Below, piece by piece: positions 1-7,082 of a stretch of 12,543 bases of DNA (position 1 is its first letter; every line of letters starts with the position of its first letter). A program made the translations under genes and the position numbers. The DNA lies in the NCBI GenBank assembly GCA_000435615.1, contig FR881986.1:23342-35884 (forward strand), given 5' to 3'. The stretch is from Firmicutes bacterium CAG:238 (GTDB lineage: Bacteria; Bacillota; Clostridia; Peptostreptococcales; Anaerovoracaceae). The notes beneath the pieces were generated by a model, which worked only from the letters and a program-made list of their open reading frames with translations, was not told the origin of the DNA and made no database searches.

Positions 1-1
1 C

Positions 2-532
2 GCTCTTGAAATCCCTTATGTTATCAATCCTAAGATCGTAAGAGGCTTGGATTATTATACAAAGACCGCATTTGAATTCGTAACAAACAGCCTCGGTGCT
101 CAGGGTACCGTATGCGGCGGAGGCAGATACGATAACCTTGTGGAAGAAGTTGGAGGACCTCCAATCCCCGGCGTTGGCTTCGGTCTCGGCAAGGAAAGAC
201 TGCTGATGCTCATGGAAGCAAACGGCGTTGAAATTCCAAAGCCGTCTGATTGTGATGTTTTCATTGCGACGATGGGAGAGGCTGCAAAGCTTTACGGTCA
301 GAAACTATTGTTTAACCTCAGAAGAAACGGCATTAAGTGCCAGATTGACGACCTTCAGAGAAATTTCAAGGGACAGTTCAAATATGCGGACAGACTCGGC
401 GCAAAATATGCTGTCGTAATCGGTGACAATGAACTTGAAACCGGAGTTGCAACACTGAAAGATATGGAAAAAGGCGAACAGTCCGAAGTAAAATTCGACG
501 ACCTTATTGACGAATTGAAGAAGAGAATTTAG
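2..532 (+). CDS. hisS: Histidyl-tRNA synthetase, C-terminal part (5' end outside window)
   Basis: Class II aminoacyl-tRNA synthetase that charges tRNA-His with histidine in the cytosol. The reading frame is open from base 2, so the N-terminal part lies upstream of the window. Visible are the two histidine-specific signatures, RGLDYYTKTAFEF close to the left edge and GGGRYD soon after, then class II motif 3 as GVGFGLGKERL. The rest (about the last 100 residues, from PSDCDVFIATMG on) matches the HisRS C-terminal anticodon-binding alpha/beta domain. The stop is TAG at 530-532, and its last two bases begin the AGGAG ribosome-binding site of aspS, so the two genes are almost certainly co-transcribed. 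A hisS-aspS pair is common in Bacillota. The internal TTG at 47 is not the true start, because conserved sequence runs upstream of it. Confidence 0.96.
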   Translation, partial: ALEIPYVINPKIVRGLDYYTKTAFEFVTNSLGAQGTVCGGGRYDNLVEEVGGPPIPGVGFGLGKERLLMLMEANGVEIPKPSDCDVFIATMGEAAKLYGQKLLFNLRRNGIKCQIDDLQRNFKGQFKYADRLGAKYAVVIGDNELETGVATLKDMEKGEQSEVKFDDLIDELKKRI

Positions 533-544
533 GAGAAGAAAAAG

Positions 545-2317
545 ATGAGCACTATTTTGAAAAGAACGCATATGTGCGGCACTTTAAATGTTGAAAATGT
601 AAATCAGGAAGTTGTTTTAAACGGATGGGTTGCAAAGAGAAGAAACCTCGGAGGCTTGATTTTCGTTGATTTAAGAGATAAAACGGGAATCGTGCAGGTT
701 ACTTTTGACGACAAAATCCCACAGGAACTTTTTGAAAAGGCTGACGCTCTCAGAAGCGAATATGTCATCGGAGTAAAAGGCATTGTGAAAGAAAGAAGCG
801 CGAAGAACGAAAACATTCCGACGGGCGAAATCGAAGTATTTGCGACGGATATGGTTCTTTATTCCGAAGCGGATACACCGCCGATATACATTAAAGACGA
901 TGATAACGTTGACGACAATCTGAGACTGAAATATCGCTATCTGGACCTCAGAAAGACGAAAATGCAGAGAAACCTTACATTCAGACATAAAGTATGCAAA
1001 TGTGCGAGGGACTACTTCGATGAAAACGGATTCACCGAAGTGGAAACTCCGATGCTCATCAAATCCACTCCGGAAGGCGCAAGAGACTATATTGTTCCTT
1101 CTAGGGTTTATCCGGGCGAATTCTACGCACTTCCGCAGTCACCGCAGCTCTTCAAGCAGCTTCTGATGGTAGGCGGAACGGACCGATATATGCAGATTGT
1201 AAAGTGCTTCAGAGACGAGGACCTTCGTGCAGACAGACAGCCTGAATTCACACAGATCGACCTCGAAATGTCTTTTGTGGATCAGGACGATGTAATCGCA
1301 ATTCAGGAAGGCTTCCTCGCGAAGGTTTTCCGCGAGCTCAAAGGTGTTGAAATCCAGCTTCCGCTTCCGAGAATCACTTGGGACGAGGCGATGGAACGCT
1401 ACGGCTCCGACAAGCCGGATACTCGTTTCGGCTTCGAGCTCAGAAAGCTTAACGATACAGTAAAAGACTGCAGTTTCAAGGTTTTCACTGACTGCCTTGC
1501 AAACGGCGGAGATGTCAGAGGTATCTGCGTAACCGGCGGTTCTGAGCAGTTCAGCAGAAAAGATATTGATAAATTAACAGACATGACGAAGGCATACGGC
1601 GCGAAAGGTCTCGTATGGATTCGTGTAAATGACGGAGAATATAAATCATCCGTGGACAAATTCTTTTCACAGGAAGAACTTGCGGAAATCGCGAAGGTAT
1701 TCGACGCAAAGAAAGATGACCTTATTTTCATCTGCTCCGACAGAGCCAAGGTAACTTACGATTCTCTCGGCTTCCTCAGAAGAGAGTGCGCGAAGAGAAT
1801 GGGACTTCTTGATGACAATCAGTATAACTTATTATGGGTTGTTGACTTCCCAATGTTTGAAGAAGATGAGGAAGACCACTCCCTCAAGGCTATGCACCAC
1901 CCATTCACTTGTCCGAAGCTCGACCAGCTCGAGTTACTGGACACAGACCCGCTTGCGGTGAAAGCGGACGCTTATGACATCGTTTTGAACGGTGTTGAAC
2001 TGGGCGGAGGTTCCGTAAGAATCCACGACAAGAACCTTCAAGCGAAGATGTTTGAGGTGCTCGGACTGACGAAAGAAGAATGTGACGAAAAGTTCGGCTT
2101 CTTAATCGAAGCGTTTAAGTATGGCGCACCGCCTCATGCAGGACTTGCGTACGGTCTTGACCGGTTCGTAATGCTGCTTTTGGGCGAGCCTTCCATCAGA
2201 GAAGTCATCGCATTCCCGAAGAATCAGAACGCGCAGTGCCTTGTTTCCAGCGCACCTTCGCCGGTGGATCAGGCACAGCTTGACGAACTCGGAATTACGA
2301 CGAAGCAAAACAATTAA
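545..2317 (+). CDS. aspS: Aspartyl-tRNA synthetase
   Basis: Class IIb synthetase that charges tRNA-Asp; 590 residues, the normal length for the bacterial type. Domain order: an N-terminal OB-fold anticodon-binding domain (about residues 1-110, with GWVAKRRNLGGLIFVDLRD), the catalytic core, an inserted GAD domain (about 290-410), and the end of the core. Class II motif 2 is FRDEDLRADRQPEFTQ at residues 222-237 and motif 3 is GLAYGLDRF at 533-541. The flexible-loop and substrate-binding stretches TPEGARDY and ALPQSPQLFKQLL are intact. The start is ATG 545 with AGGAG at 531-535. It follows hisS by 12 bases and precedes the NadD fusion gene by 21. A Leu (not His) in the RRNLGG segment suggests, from recalled comparisons only, the discriminating type that charges tRNA-Asp alone; this is tentative. 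Confidence 0.98.
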   Translation: MSTILKRTHMCGTLNVENVNQEVVLNGWVAKRRNLGGLIFVDLRDKTGIVQVTFDDKIPQELFEKADALRSEYVIGVKGIVKERSAKNENIPTGEIEVFATDMVLYSEADTPPIYIKDDDNVDDNLRLKYRYLDLRKTKMQRNLTFRHKVCKCARDYFDENGFTEVETPMLIKSTPEGARDYIVPSRVYPGEFYALPQSPQLFKQLLMVGGTDRYMQIVKCFRDEDLRADRQPEFTQIDLEMSFVDQDDVIAIQEGFLAKVFRELKGVEIQLPLPRITWDEAMERYGSDKPDTRFGFELRKLNDTVKDCSFKVFTDCLANGGDVRGICVTGGSEQFSRKDIDKLTDMTKAYGAKGLVWIRVNDGEYKSSVDKFFSQEELAEIAKVFDAKKDDLIFICSDRAKVTYDSLGFLRRECAKRMGLLDDNQYNLLWVVDFPMFEEDEEDHSLKAMHHPFTCPKLDQLELLDTDPLAVKADAYDIVLNGVELGGGSVRIHDKNLQAKMFEVLGLTKEECDEKFGFLIEAFKYGAPPHAGLAYGLDRFVMLLLGEPSIREVIAFPKNQNAQCLVSSAPSPVDQAQLDELGITTKQNN

Positions 2318-2338
2318 CAGGTATATGCAGGAGGAGCC

Positions 2339-3685
2339 ATGGCAAAGCAATGCATTAACTGCGGTGCTAAAATCCGATTCAGAGAGAACTATTTTACACT
2401 ATCCAACCAGGGAAAATATTTTTGCGAGAAATGCGCGAAAACGGCAGAACCGCTTCTGAATGAAATTAAGGCGGCGACAAGTGCGAAGTCATACGAAGCC
2501 GCAAAGGAAAAGTTTAATGAGGAACTTTCAAAAGCACCGCTTATTCAAGAAGCACAAAAATATTTGAGGTATGAGTTCGATGATGTTGCGAGAATGGCAT
2601 CGATTGTACCGGACAGGCAGTATGCAAATGCAAAAAGTTTTAAAGGGTCCTTTCAGGCTTGCCGTGATGCGGTTTATCAAGCAGGAAAGACCATTTGCGG
2701 CTCAGAACCTGTGGTGCCGATGCAGTGCATAAAAATAACGACGAGCCGTGACGGCGATATTTATGTCGTAACTGCGGTTTTTGAGAATTATTTTATGCGT
2801 ACCGGTTCTTATGCAAGTCTTTCGGTGACAATGATCTGGATGCCTGGCTTTTTCAGCAAAGGAACCGCTGTTGTAAGTGCAGTCGGCTCCAGAGGCGGAG
2901 ACGGACTCTTCAACATCAGCTGGGGCGCGGAGGATGACTTCGTGGATTGGTTTTGGACGACACTGCAGGAACAGAATCCGGAATTTGAATTTAAGCCGTA
3001 CGATGAACCGATTCTGTCTGCTGGCATTACATTTGAAAATTATGACAGCGGGCAGGAAGAAAAAAATCCCGAAACTACAAACCGCATCGGAATTCTCGGC
3101 GGGACTTTCGATCCCGTTCACATGGGTCATGTGGCACTCGGCAGAGCCGCTGTTACGGAGGCGGGAATATCCAAACTCATTGTTATACCGGCGTACATTC
3201 AGCCGTTTAAGCAGGGAAAACGCGTGACCGACGATGAGCATCGGCTTGCGATGGCAAGGCTTGCATTTGAGGACGTTGATAATACTGAAATTTCAACATT
3301 GGAAACGGACAGAATGCGAGTTTCTTATACATATGACACGCTTACGGAACTGAAAAAATCCTATCCGGAAAACGAACTTTTTTTCATAACCGGGGCGGAT
3401 TCATTCGTATTCGTCGATACCTGGTATAAAGGAATTGACCTGCTGCAGAATTTTTCGTTTATAGTAAGCGTAAGGCCGGGATGCCGAGAAACGGAACTGA
3501 ATGCGAAAATTTTGGAATACAAAGAAAAATATGGCACGAATATCATAAAGCTGACCTCAGCCATGCCGGACATTTCCTCCAGCATGATTCGGGAAAAATA
3601 CAAAGAGGGAGAATCCGTAACAGGACTTATCCCGGAAAAAGTGGAGAGGTATATTGCAGAACATGGACTCTATCAAAGAGATTAA
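2339..3685 (+). CDS. nadD: Zinc ribbon / unassigned domain fused to nicotinate-mononucleotide adenylyltransferase (NadD)
   Basis: The C-terminal 200 residues (about 249-448) are a complete NadD, which joins NaMN and ATP to make NaAD in NAD synthesis. Seen there: GGTFDPVHMGH at 254-264 (the HxGH nucleotidyltransferase motif), GADSF from 352, W362, and DISSSMIREK near the end. This part alone is the usual NadD length. Ahead of it lie about 248 extra residues. Cys5-x2-Cys8 and Cys29-x2-Cys32 form a zinc ribbon. A helical, Lys/Glu-rich stretch follows (about 40-85), then a beta-rich domain (about 100-215) containing VFENYFMRTGSYASLSVT (147-164) and GSRGGDGLFNISWG (183-196). A polar linker (about 225-248) joins this to NadD. 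The central domain recalls DUF6054-type proteins, from memory and unverified. ATG 2339 has AGGAGG at 2329-2334. No ATG, GTG or TTG lies in frame near the NadD junction, so the product should be a single chain. The usual PPHK motif reads QPFK (288-291). Confidence 0.93.
   Translation: MAKQCINCGAKIRFRENYFTLSNQGKYFCEKCAKTAEPLLNEIKAATSAKSYEAAKEKFNEELSKAPLIQEAQKYLRYEFDDVARMASIVPDRQYANAKSFKGSFQACRDAVYQAGKTICGSEPVVPMQCIKITTSRDGDIYVVTAVFENYFMRTGSYASLSVTMIWMPGFFSKGTAVVSAVGSRGGDGLFNISWGAEDDFVDWFWTTLQEQNPEFEFKPYDEPILSAGITFENYDSGQEEKNPETTNRIGILGGTFDPVHMGHVALGRAAVTEAGISKLIVIPAYIQPFKQGKRVTDDEHRLAMARLAFEDVDNTEISTLETDRMRVSYTYDTLTELKKSYPENELFFITGADSFVFVDTWYKGIDLLQNFSFIVSVRPGCRETELNAKILEYKEKYGTNIIKLTSAMPDISSSMIREKYKEGESVTGLIPEKVERYIAEHGLYQRD
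3643..3649 (+). promoter_or_regulatory. Ribosome-binding site for yqeK, inside the nadD coding region
   Basis: GGAGAGG lies inside the 3' end of the nadD fusion gene. Its GGAG core is 7 bases before TTG 3654, but its last base is 13 before ATG 3663. The site therefore fits the TTG better by spacing, while the ATG is the better codon. The two starts differ by only three residues. Confidence 0.55.
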
Positions 3686-4250
3686 AGAATATATCGAAAG
3701 AAATTATTCGGAAAAAAGAAAACTTCATACGGAAGGCGTGAGAAAAACCGCGATAGAGCTTGCACGAAAATACGGTGCTGACGAGAAGAAAGCGGAAATT
3801 GCGGCACTTTTCCATGATATGTATAGAGGCATGCCTGAAAAAAGCCTGAACTATTATGTAAAAAATCTCGGGCTTGACGATAAATATCTCAACAATTGCA
3901 ATCTGGCACACGGAAAAATCGCCGCGATTGTAATGAAACGGGATTTTGATATCGAAGACGATGACATTATAAACGCGGTTTCCTATCATACAACCGGAAG
4001 AGCCGGAATGTCACTGCTGGAAGAAATCATTTATCTGGCAGATGCCATCGAGCCAAACAGAGCCTATCCGGGTGTTGAGAAACTGAGGGAAACCGCACAG
4101 ACGGATCTCGACAAAGCTTGTCTCTTGTCACTTTCAAACACGATAGACTTTGTTCGTTCCAGCGGAAAATATTTAGATGAAGAAACGATACTTGCGAAAG
4201 AGTATCTGGAAAGAAAAATAAAAGAAAGGGAGAATGCAAATGACAAATAG
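3663..4250 (+). CDS. yqeK: YqeK family HD-domain hydrolase (symmetrical Ap4A hydrolase type)
   Basis: Members of this family split diadenosine tetraphosphate (Ap4A) into two ADP using a metal centre. The product is 195 residues if begun at ATG 3663, close to the family norm. The HD-domain ligands are all visible: His22 (LHTEG), His51-Asp52 (LFHDMYR), His83 (LAHGK), His109 (YHTTGR) and Asp127 (YLADAIEPNR). The YHTTGR and LADxIEPxR segments separate YqeK from other HD proteins. The gene overlaps the nadD end by 23 bases. An alternative TTG start at 3654 adds three residues and fits the GGAGAGG site better. The place between nadD and rsfS is the usual one for yqeK in Bacillota. A role in clearing Ap4A made by the nearby tRNA synthetases is an inference from the family and the neighbours. 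Confidence 0.94.
   Translation: MDSIKEIKEYIERNYSEKRKLHTEGVRKTAIELARKYGADEKKAEIAALFHDMYRGMPEKSLNYYVKNLGLDDKYLNNCNLAHGKIAAIVMKRDFDIEDDDIINAVSYHTTGRAGMSLLEEIIYLADAIEPNRAYPGVEKLRETAQTDLDKACLLSLSNTIDFVRSSGKYLDEETILAKEYLERKIKERENANDK
4228..4232 (+). promoter_or_regulatory. Ribosome-binding site that decides the rsfS start
   Basis: GGGAG ends 1 base before ATG 4234 but 7 bases before ATG 4240. Only the second spacing suits initiation, so rsfS is taken to start at 4240 rather than at the longer reading. Confidence 0.7.
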
Positions 4251-4584
4251 AGATTATGCTGTTTTAGCCGGACAGACATTGTCCGCCAAGAAGGCGCAGG
4301 ATATCTTAATCATTGATATCAGCGAAAAAGCATCCTTTGCGGATTATTTTGTAATCTGCTCGGGTACATCGGAGAGACAAATCAACACGCTTATTGATGA
4401 GGTGGAAGATGCCTTTGCCAAGGAAGGTCTTCTGGTTAAGTCTGTTGAAGGTAAACAGAATTCAGGGTGGATTCTGATGGATTTCGGTGATATTATCGTA
4501 AATCTGTTCACAAAGGAAATGAGAGAAAAATACAACATTGAGAAAATTTGGGGCGACTGTGAGTTCATCGAAGTGGAGGATTAG
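4240..4584 (+). CDS. rsfS: Ribosomal silencing factor RsfS
   Basis: RsfS (RsfA/DUF143, Iojap family) binds protein uL14 on the large ribosomal subunit and blocks joining of the subunits, lowering translation when nutrients are short. The 114-residue product matches the family in length and carries its typical segments: DILIIDISEKASFADYFVIC, then GTSERQINTLIDEVEDA, GWILMDFGDIIVNLF, and KYNIEKIWGD at the C-terminus. The start is chosen at the second of two close ATGs because GGGAG is 7 bases before it. The gene overlaps the yqeK end by 11 bases and is followed 8 bases later by leuS. This suggests translational coupling with yqeK. Confidence 0.96.
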   Translation: MTNRDYAVLAGQTLSAKKAQDILIIDISEKASFADYFVICSGTSERQINTLIDEVEDAFAKEGLLVKSVEGKQNSGWILMDFGDIIVNLFTKEMREKYNIEKIWGDCEFIEVED

Positions 4585-4592
4585 AAAAGGAA

Positions 4593-7070
4593 ATGAACGA
4601 GAGATACGATTTTACGAAAATTGAAAAGAAATGGCAGAACTATTGGGAGAAAAACCAGCTTTTCAAGACGACAGAAGACGAAAGCAAAGAAAAATATTAT
4701 GTTTTGGAAATGTTCCCTTATCCGTCAGGAAAACTGCATATGGGACATGTAAGAAACTACTCCATCGGCGATGTGGTAGCAAGATTCAAGAAGATGGACG
4801 GCTATAATGTCCTGCATCCGATGGGATTCGACTCGTTCGGACTGCCTGCCGAAAATGCTGCGATTAAGCACGGCACACATCCGAGCAAGTGGACATGGGA
4901 CAATATCCATGAAATGGAAGAGCAGCTGAAGGAACTCGGTCTTTCCTATGACTGGGACAGAGAAGTTGCAACCTGCCACGAAGACTACTATAAATGGATG
5001 CAGTGGATTTTTATTCAGTTCTACAAAAAGGGACTGGCATATAAGAAAGAAAATCCGGTAAACTGGTGCCCAAGCTGCCAGACCGTACTTGCAAACGAGC
5101 AGGTTGTCGAAGGCGCATGCGAAAGATGCAAGACGCCGGTAACGAAGAAAAACCTGTCGCAGTGGTACCTTAAGATTACTGACTATGCAGACAGACTGCT
5201 TGAAAACCTTGATAACGGCAAGCTTGACGGTTGGCCGAACAAGGTAAGAGTCATGCAGAAAAACTGGATTGGCCGTTCCTATGGATGCGAAGTTGACTTT
5301 GAAATGAAGGATTCCGATGAAAAGCTGACCGTTTTCACGACCAGAGTTGACACAATTTACGGTACGACTTTCATGGTTCTGGCACCGGAATATCCGACTG
5401 TCCTCGAAAATGTAAAGGGCACGGAATACGAACAGCCGGTTCTGGAATATATTGATAAAGTAAAACATATGAACGAAATTGAAAGAACATCCACTTCCAA
5501 CGAAAAGACGGGTGTGTTCATCGGCAAATATGCAATCAATCCGTTTACTCACAAAGAAATGCCAATTTACATCGCAGACTATGTTTTGATGGGATATGGT
5601 ACAGGAGCCGTAATGGGCGTACCTGCACATGACCAGAGAGACTTTGATTTTGCGACAAAATTCGGCATCGATATTATTCCTGTTGTTGATCCACAGGATC
5701 CTGAAGTAGATGTAAACAATCTTACGCAGGCTTGCGCGGCTTCCGGCATTATGATTAATTCCGGAGAAATCACAGGAATGAAGTCTGCCGATGCAATTCC
5801 GTATATGATTGATAAGGCAGAAAAAGAAGGTCTTGGACAGAGAAAGGTGAATTACAAGCTCAGAGACTGGCTGATTTCGCGTCAGAGATACTGGGGCTGC
5901 CCGATTCCTATGATTTACTGTGAAGAGTGCGGATGGGTTCCGGAAAAAGAAGAAAATCTTCCGGTTAAACTTCCTACCGACGTCGAATTTACCGGCAAGG
6001 GCGAATCACCGATTGCTACATCCAAGACATTCAAAGACTGCACATGTCCTAGATGTGGCAGGAAGGCAGCAAGAGAAGTGGATACGATGGATACTTTCCT
6101 GGATTCTTCCTGGTATTTCTTAAGATACTGCGATCCTAAGAACACAGAAGCTCCGTTTGCTCCTGAAAAGGTTAATTATTGGATGAACGTCGATCAGTAT
6201 ATTGGCGGAGTTGAGCATGCAATTCTACACTTGATGTATTCACGTTTCTTCCAGATGGCACTTCATGATCTCGGTCTTGTTGACTGCGAAGAACCGTTTA
6301 AGAACCTGCTTACACAAGGCATGGTAAACAAAGACGGAAAGAAGATGAGTAAATCTCTCGGAAATGTTGTCAGCCCGGAAGAAATCATCAAGAAATACGG
6401 AGCGGATACTGCAAGACTGTTCATCCTGTTTGCAGCACCGCCGGAAAAGGAACTTGACTGGTCTGATGCAGGGGTAGAGGGAAGCTATCGTTTCCTTGCA
6501 AGAGTATGGAGACTGGTTTATGAATACACGCAGAAATACAGCGATGCACCGGACACATTTGAAGTGACGACGGCGGAAGACAAATCACTGAACTATATGT
6601 TGAATGCGGCAATCAAGAAAGTCAGCGAAGATGTAGGCGGAAGGTTCAGCTTCAACACAGCAATCAGTTCCATCATGGAACTTGTAAACGAAATGTACAA
6701 GTACAAGGAACAACCGGAATTCAATCGCGGACTTTATGCAAAAGCGGTTCGTGAACTTATTTTGATTCTTTCACCGTTCACACCGCATATTTGTGAAGAA
6801 ATGTGGGAAGAAATAGGGGAAAAAGAATCCGTTGCAACGATGTCATGGCCGAAGTTCGACGAAAAGGCACTGGTAAAAGATGAAATTGAAATCGTTGTTC
6901 AAATCAACGGCAAAGTGAAAGAAAAACTGAATGTTGCCAATAATCTTGGAAGAGAGGAGTTAGAAAAAGCAGCCCTGGACAATCCCAAGGTTCAGGCATT
7001 GACCGATGGAAAAACAGTTGTTAAGGTCATCGCAGTACCGAACAAACTGATTAACATCGTAGTAAAATAA
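4593..7070 (+). CDS. leuS: Leucyl-tRNA synthetase
   Basis: Class Ia synthetase that charges tRNA-Leu and edits mischarged products; 825 residues, normal for bacterial LeuRS. The HIGH-type motif is HMGH at 49-52 and KMSKS is at 584-588. The CP1 editing domain (about 225-415) contains TTRVDTIYGTTFMVLAPEYP and a HDQRD stretch with Asp347 and Asp350, so editing should be active. Two cysteine modules are present: Cys159-x2-Cys162 with Cys176-x2-Cys179, and Cys443-x2-Cys446 with Cys485-x2-Cys488 (plus Cys483) just after SRQRYWGCPIP. The second resembles the zinc module of Thermus-type LeuRS, and Bacillus LeuRS lacks it as I recall. The anticodon-binding and C-terminal domains are complete. For ATG 4593 the ribosome-binding site is ordinary to weak: AAGG 2 bases away, or GGAGG (4575-4579) 13 away. 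The N-terminus YDFTKIEKKWQNYWE is canonical, so the start is safe. Confidence 0.98.
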   Translation: MNERYDFTKIEKKWQNYWEKNQLFKTTEDESKEKYYVLEMFPYPSGKLHMGHVRNYSIGDVVARFKKMDGYNVLHPMGFDSFGLPAENAAIKHGTHPSKWTWDNIHEMEEQLKELGLSYDWDREVATCHEDYYKWMQWIFIQFYKKGLAYKKENPVNWCPSCQTVLANEQVVEGACERCKTPVTKKNLSQWYLKITDYADRLLENLDNGKLDGWPNKVRVMQKNWIGRSYGCEVDFEMKDSDEKLTVFTTRVDTIYGTTFMVLAPEYPTVLENVKGTEYEQPVLEYIDKVKHMNEIERTSTSNEKTGVFIGKYAINPFTHKEMPIYIADYVLMGYGTGAVMGVPAHDQRDFDFATKFGIDIIPVVDPQDPEVDVNNLTQACAASGIMINSGEITGMKSADAIPYMIDKAEKEGLGQRKVNYKLRDWLISRQRYWGCPIPMIYCEECGWVPEKEENLPVKLPTDVEFTGKGESPIATSKTFKDCTCPRCGRKAAREVDTMDTFLDSSWYFLRYCDPKNTEAPFAPEKVNYWMNVDQYIGGVEHAILHLMYSRFFQMALHDLGLVDCEEPFKNLLTQGMVNKDGKKMSKSLGNVVSPEEIIKKYGADTARLFILFAAPPEKELDWSDAGVEGSYRFLARVWRLVYEYTQKYSDAPDTFEVTTAEDKSLNYMLNAAIKKVSEDVGGRFSFNTAISSIMELVNEMYKYKEQPEFNRGLYAKAVRELILILSPFTPHICEEMWEEIGEKESVATMSWPKFDEKALVKDEIEIVVQINGKVKEKLNVANNLGREELEKAALDNPKVQALTDGKTVVKVIAVPNKLINIVVK

Positions 7071-7082
7071 GGACGAAAAAAT

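Noticed and set aside
4725..5630. 301-codon open frame on the minus strand
   Set aside because: It lies fully inside leuS, is rich in Cys, His and Phe in a way typical of antisense frames, has no ribosome-binding site that stands out, and resembles no family I know. The same applies to the other long minus-strand frames, such as 6960-7577, 2702-3241 and 9462-9941.
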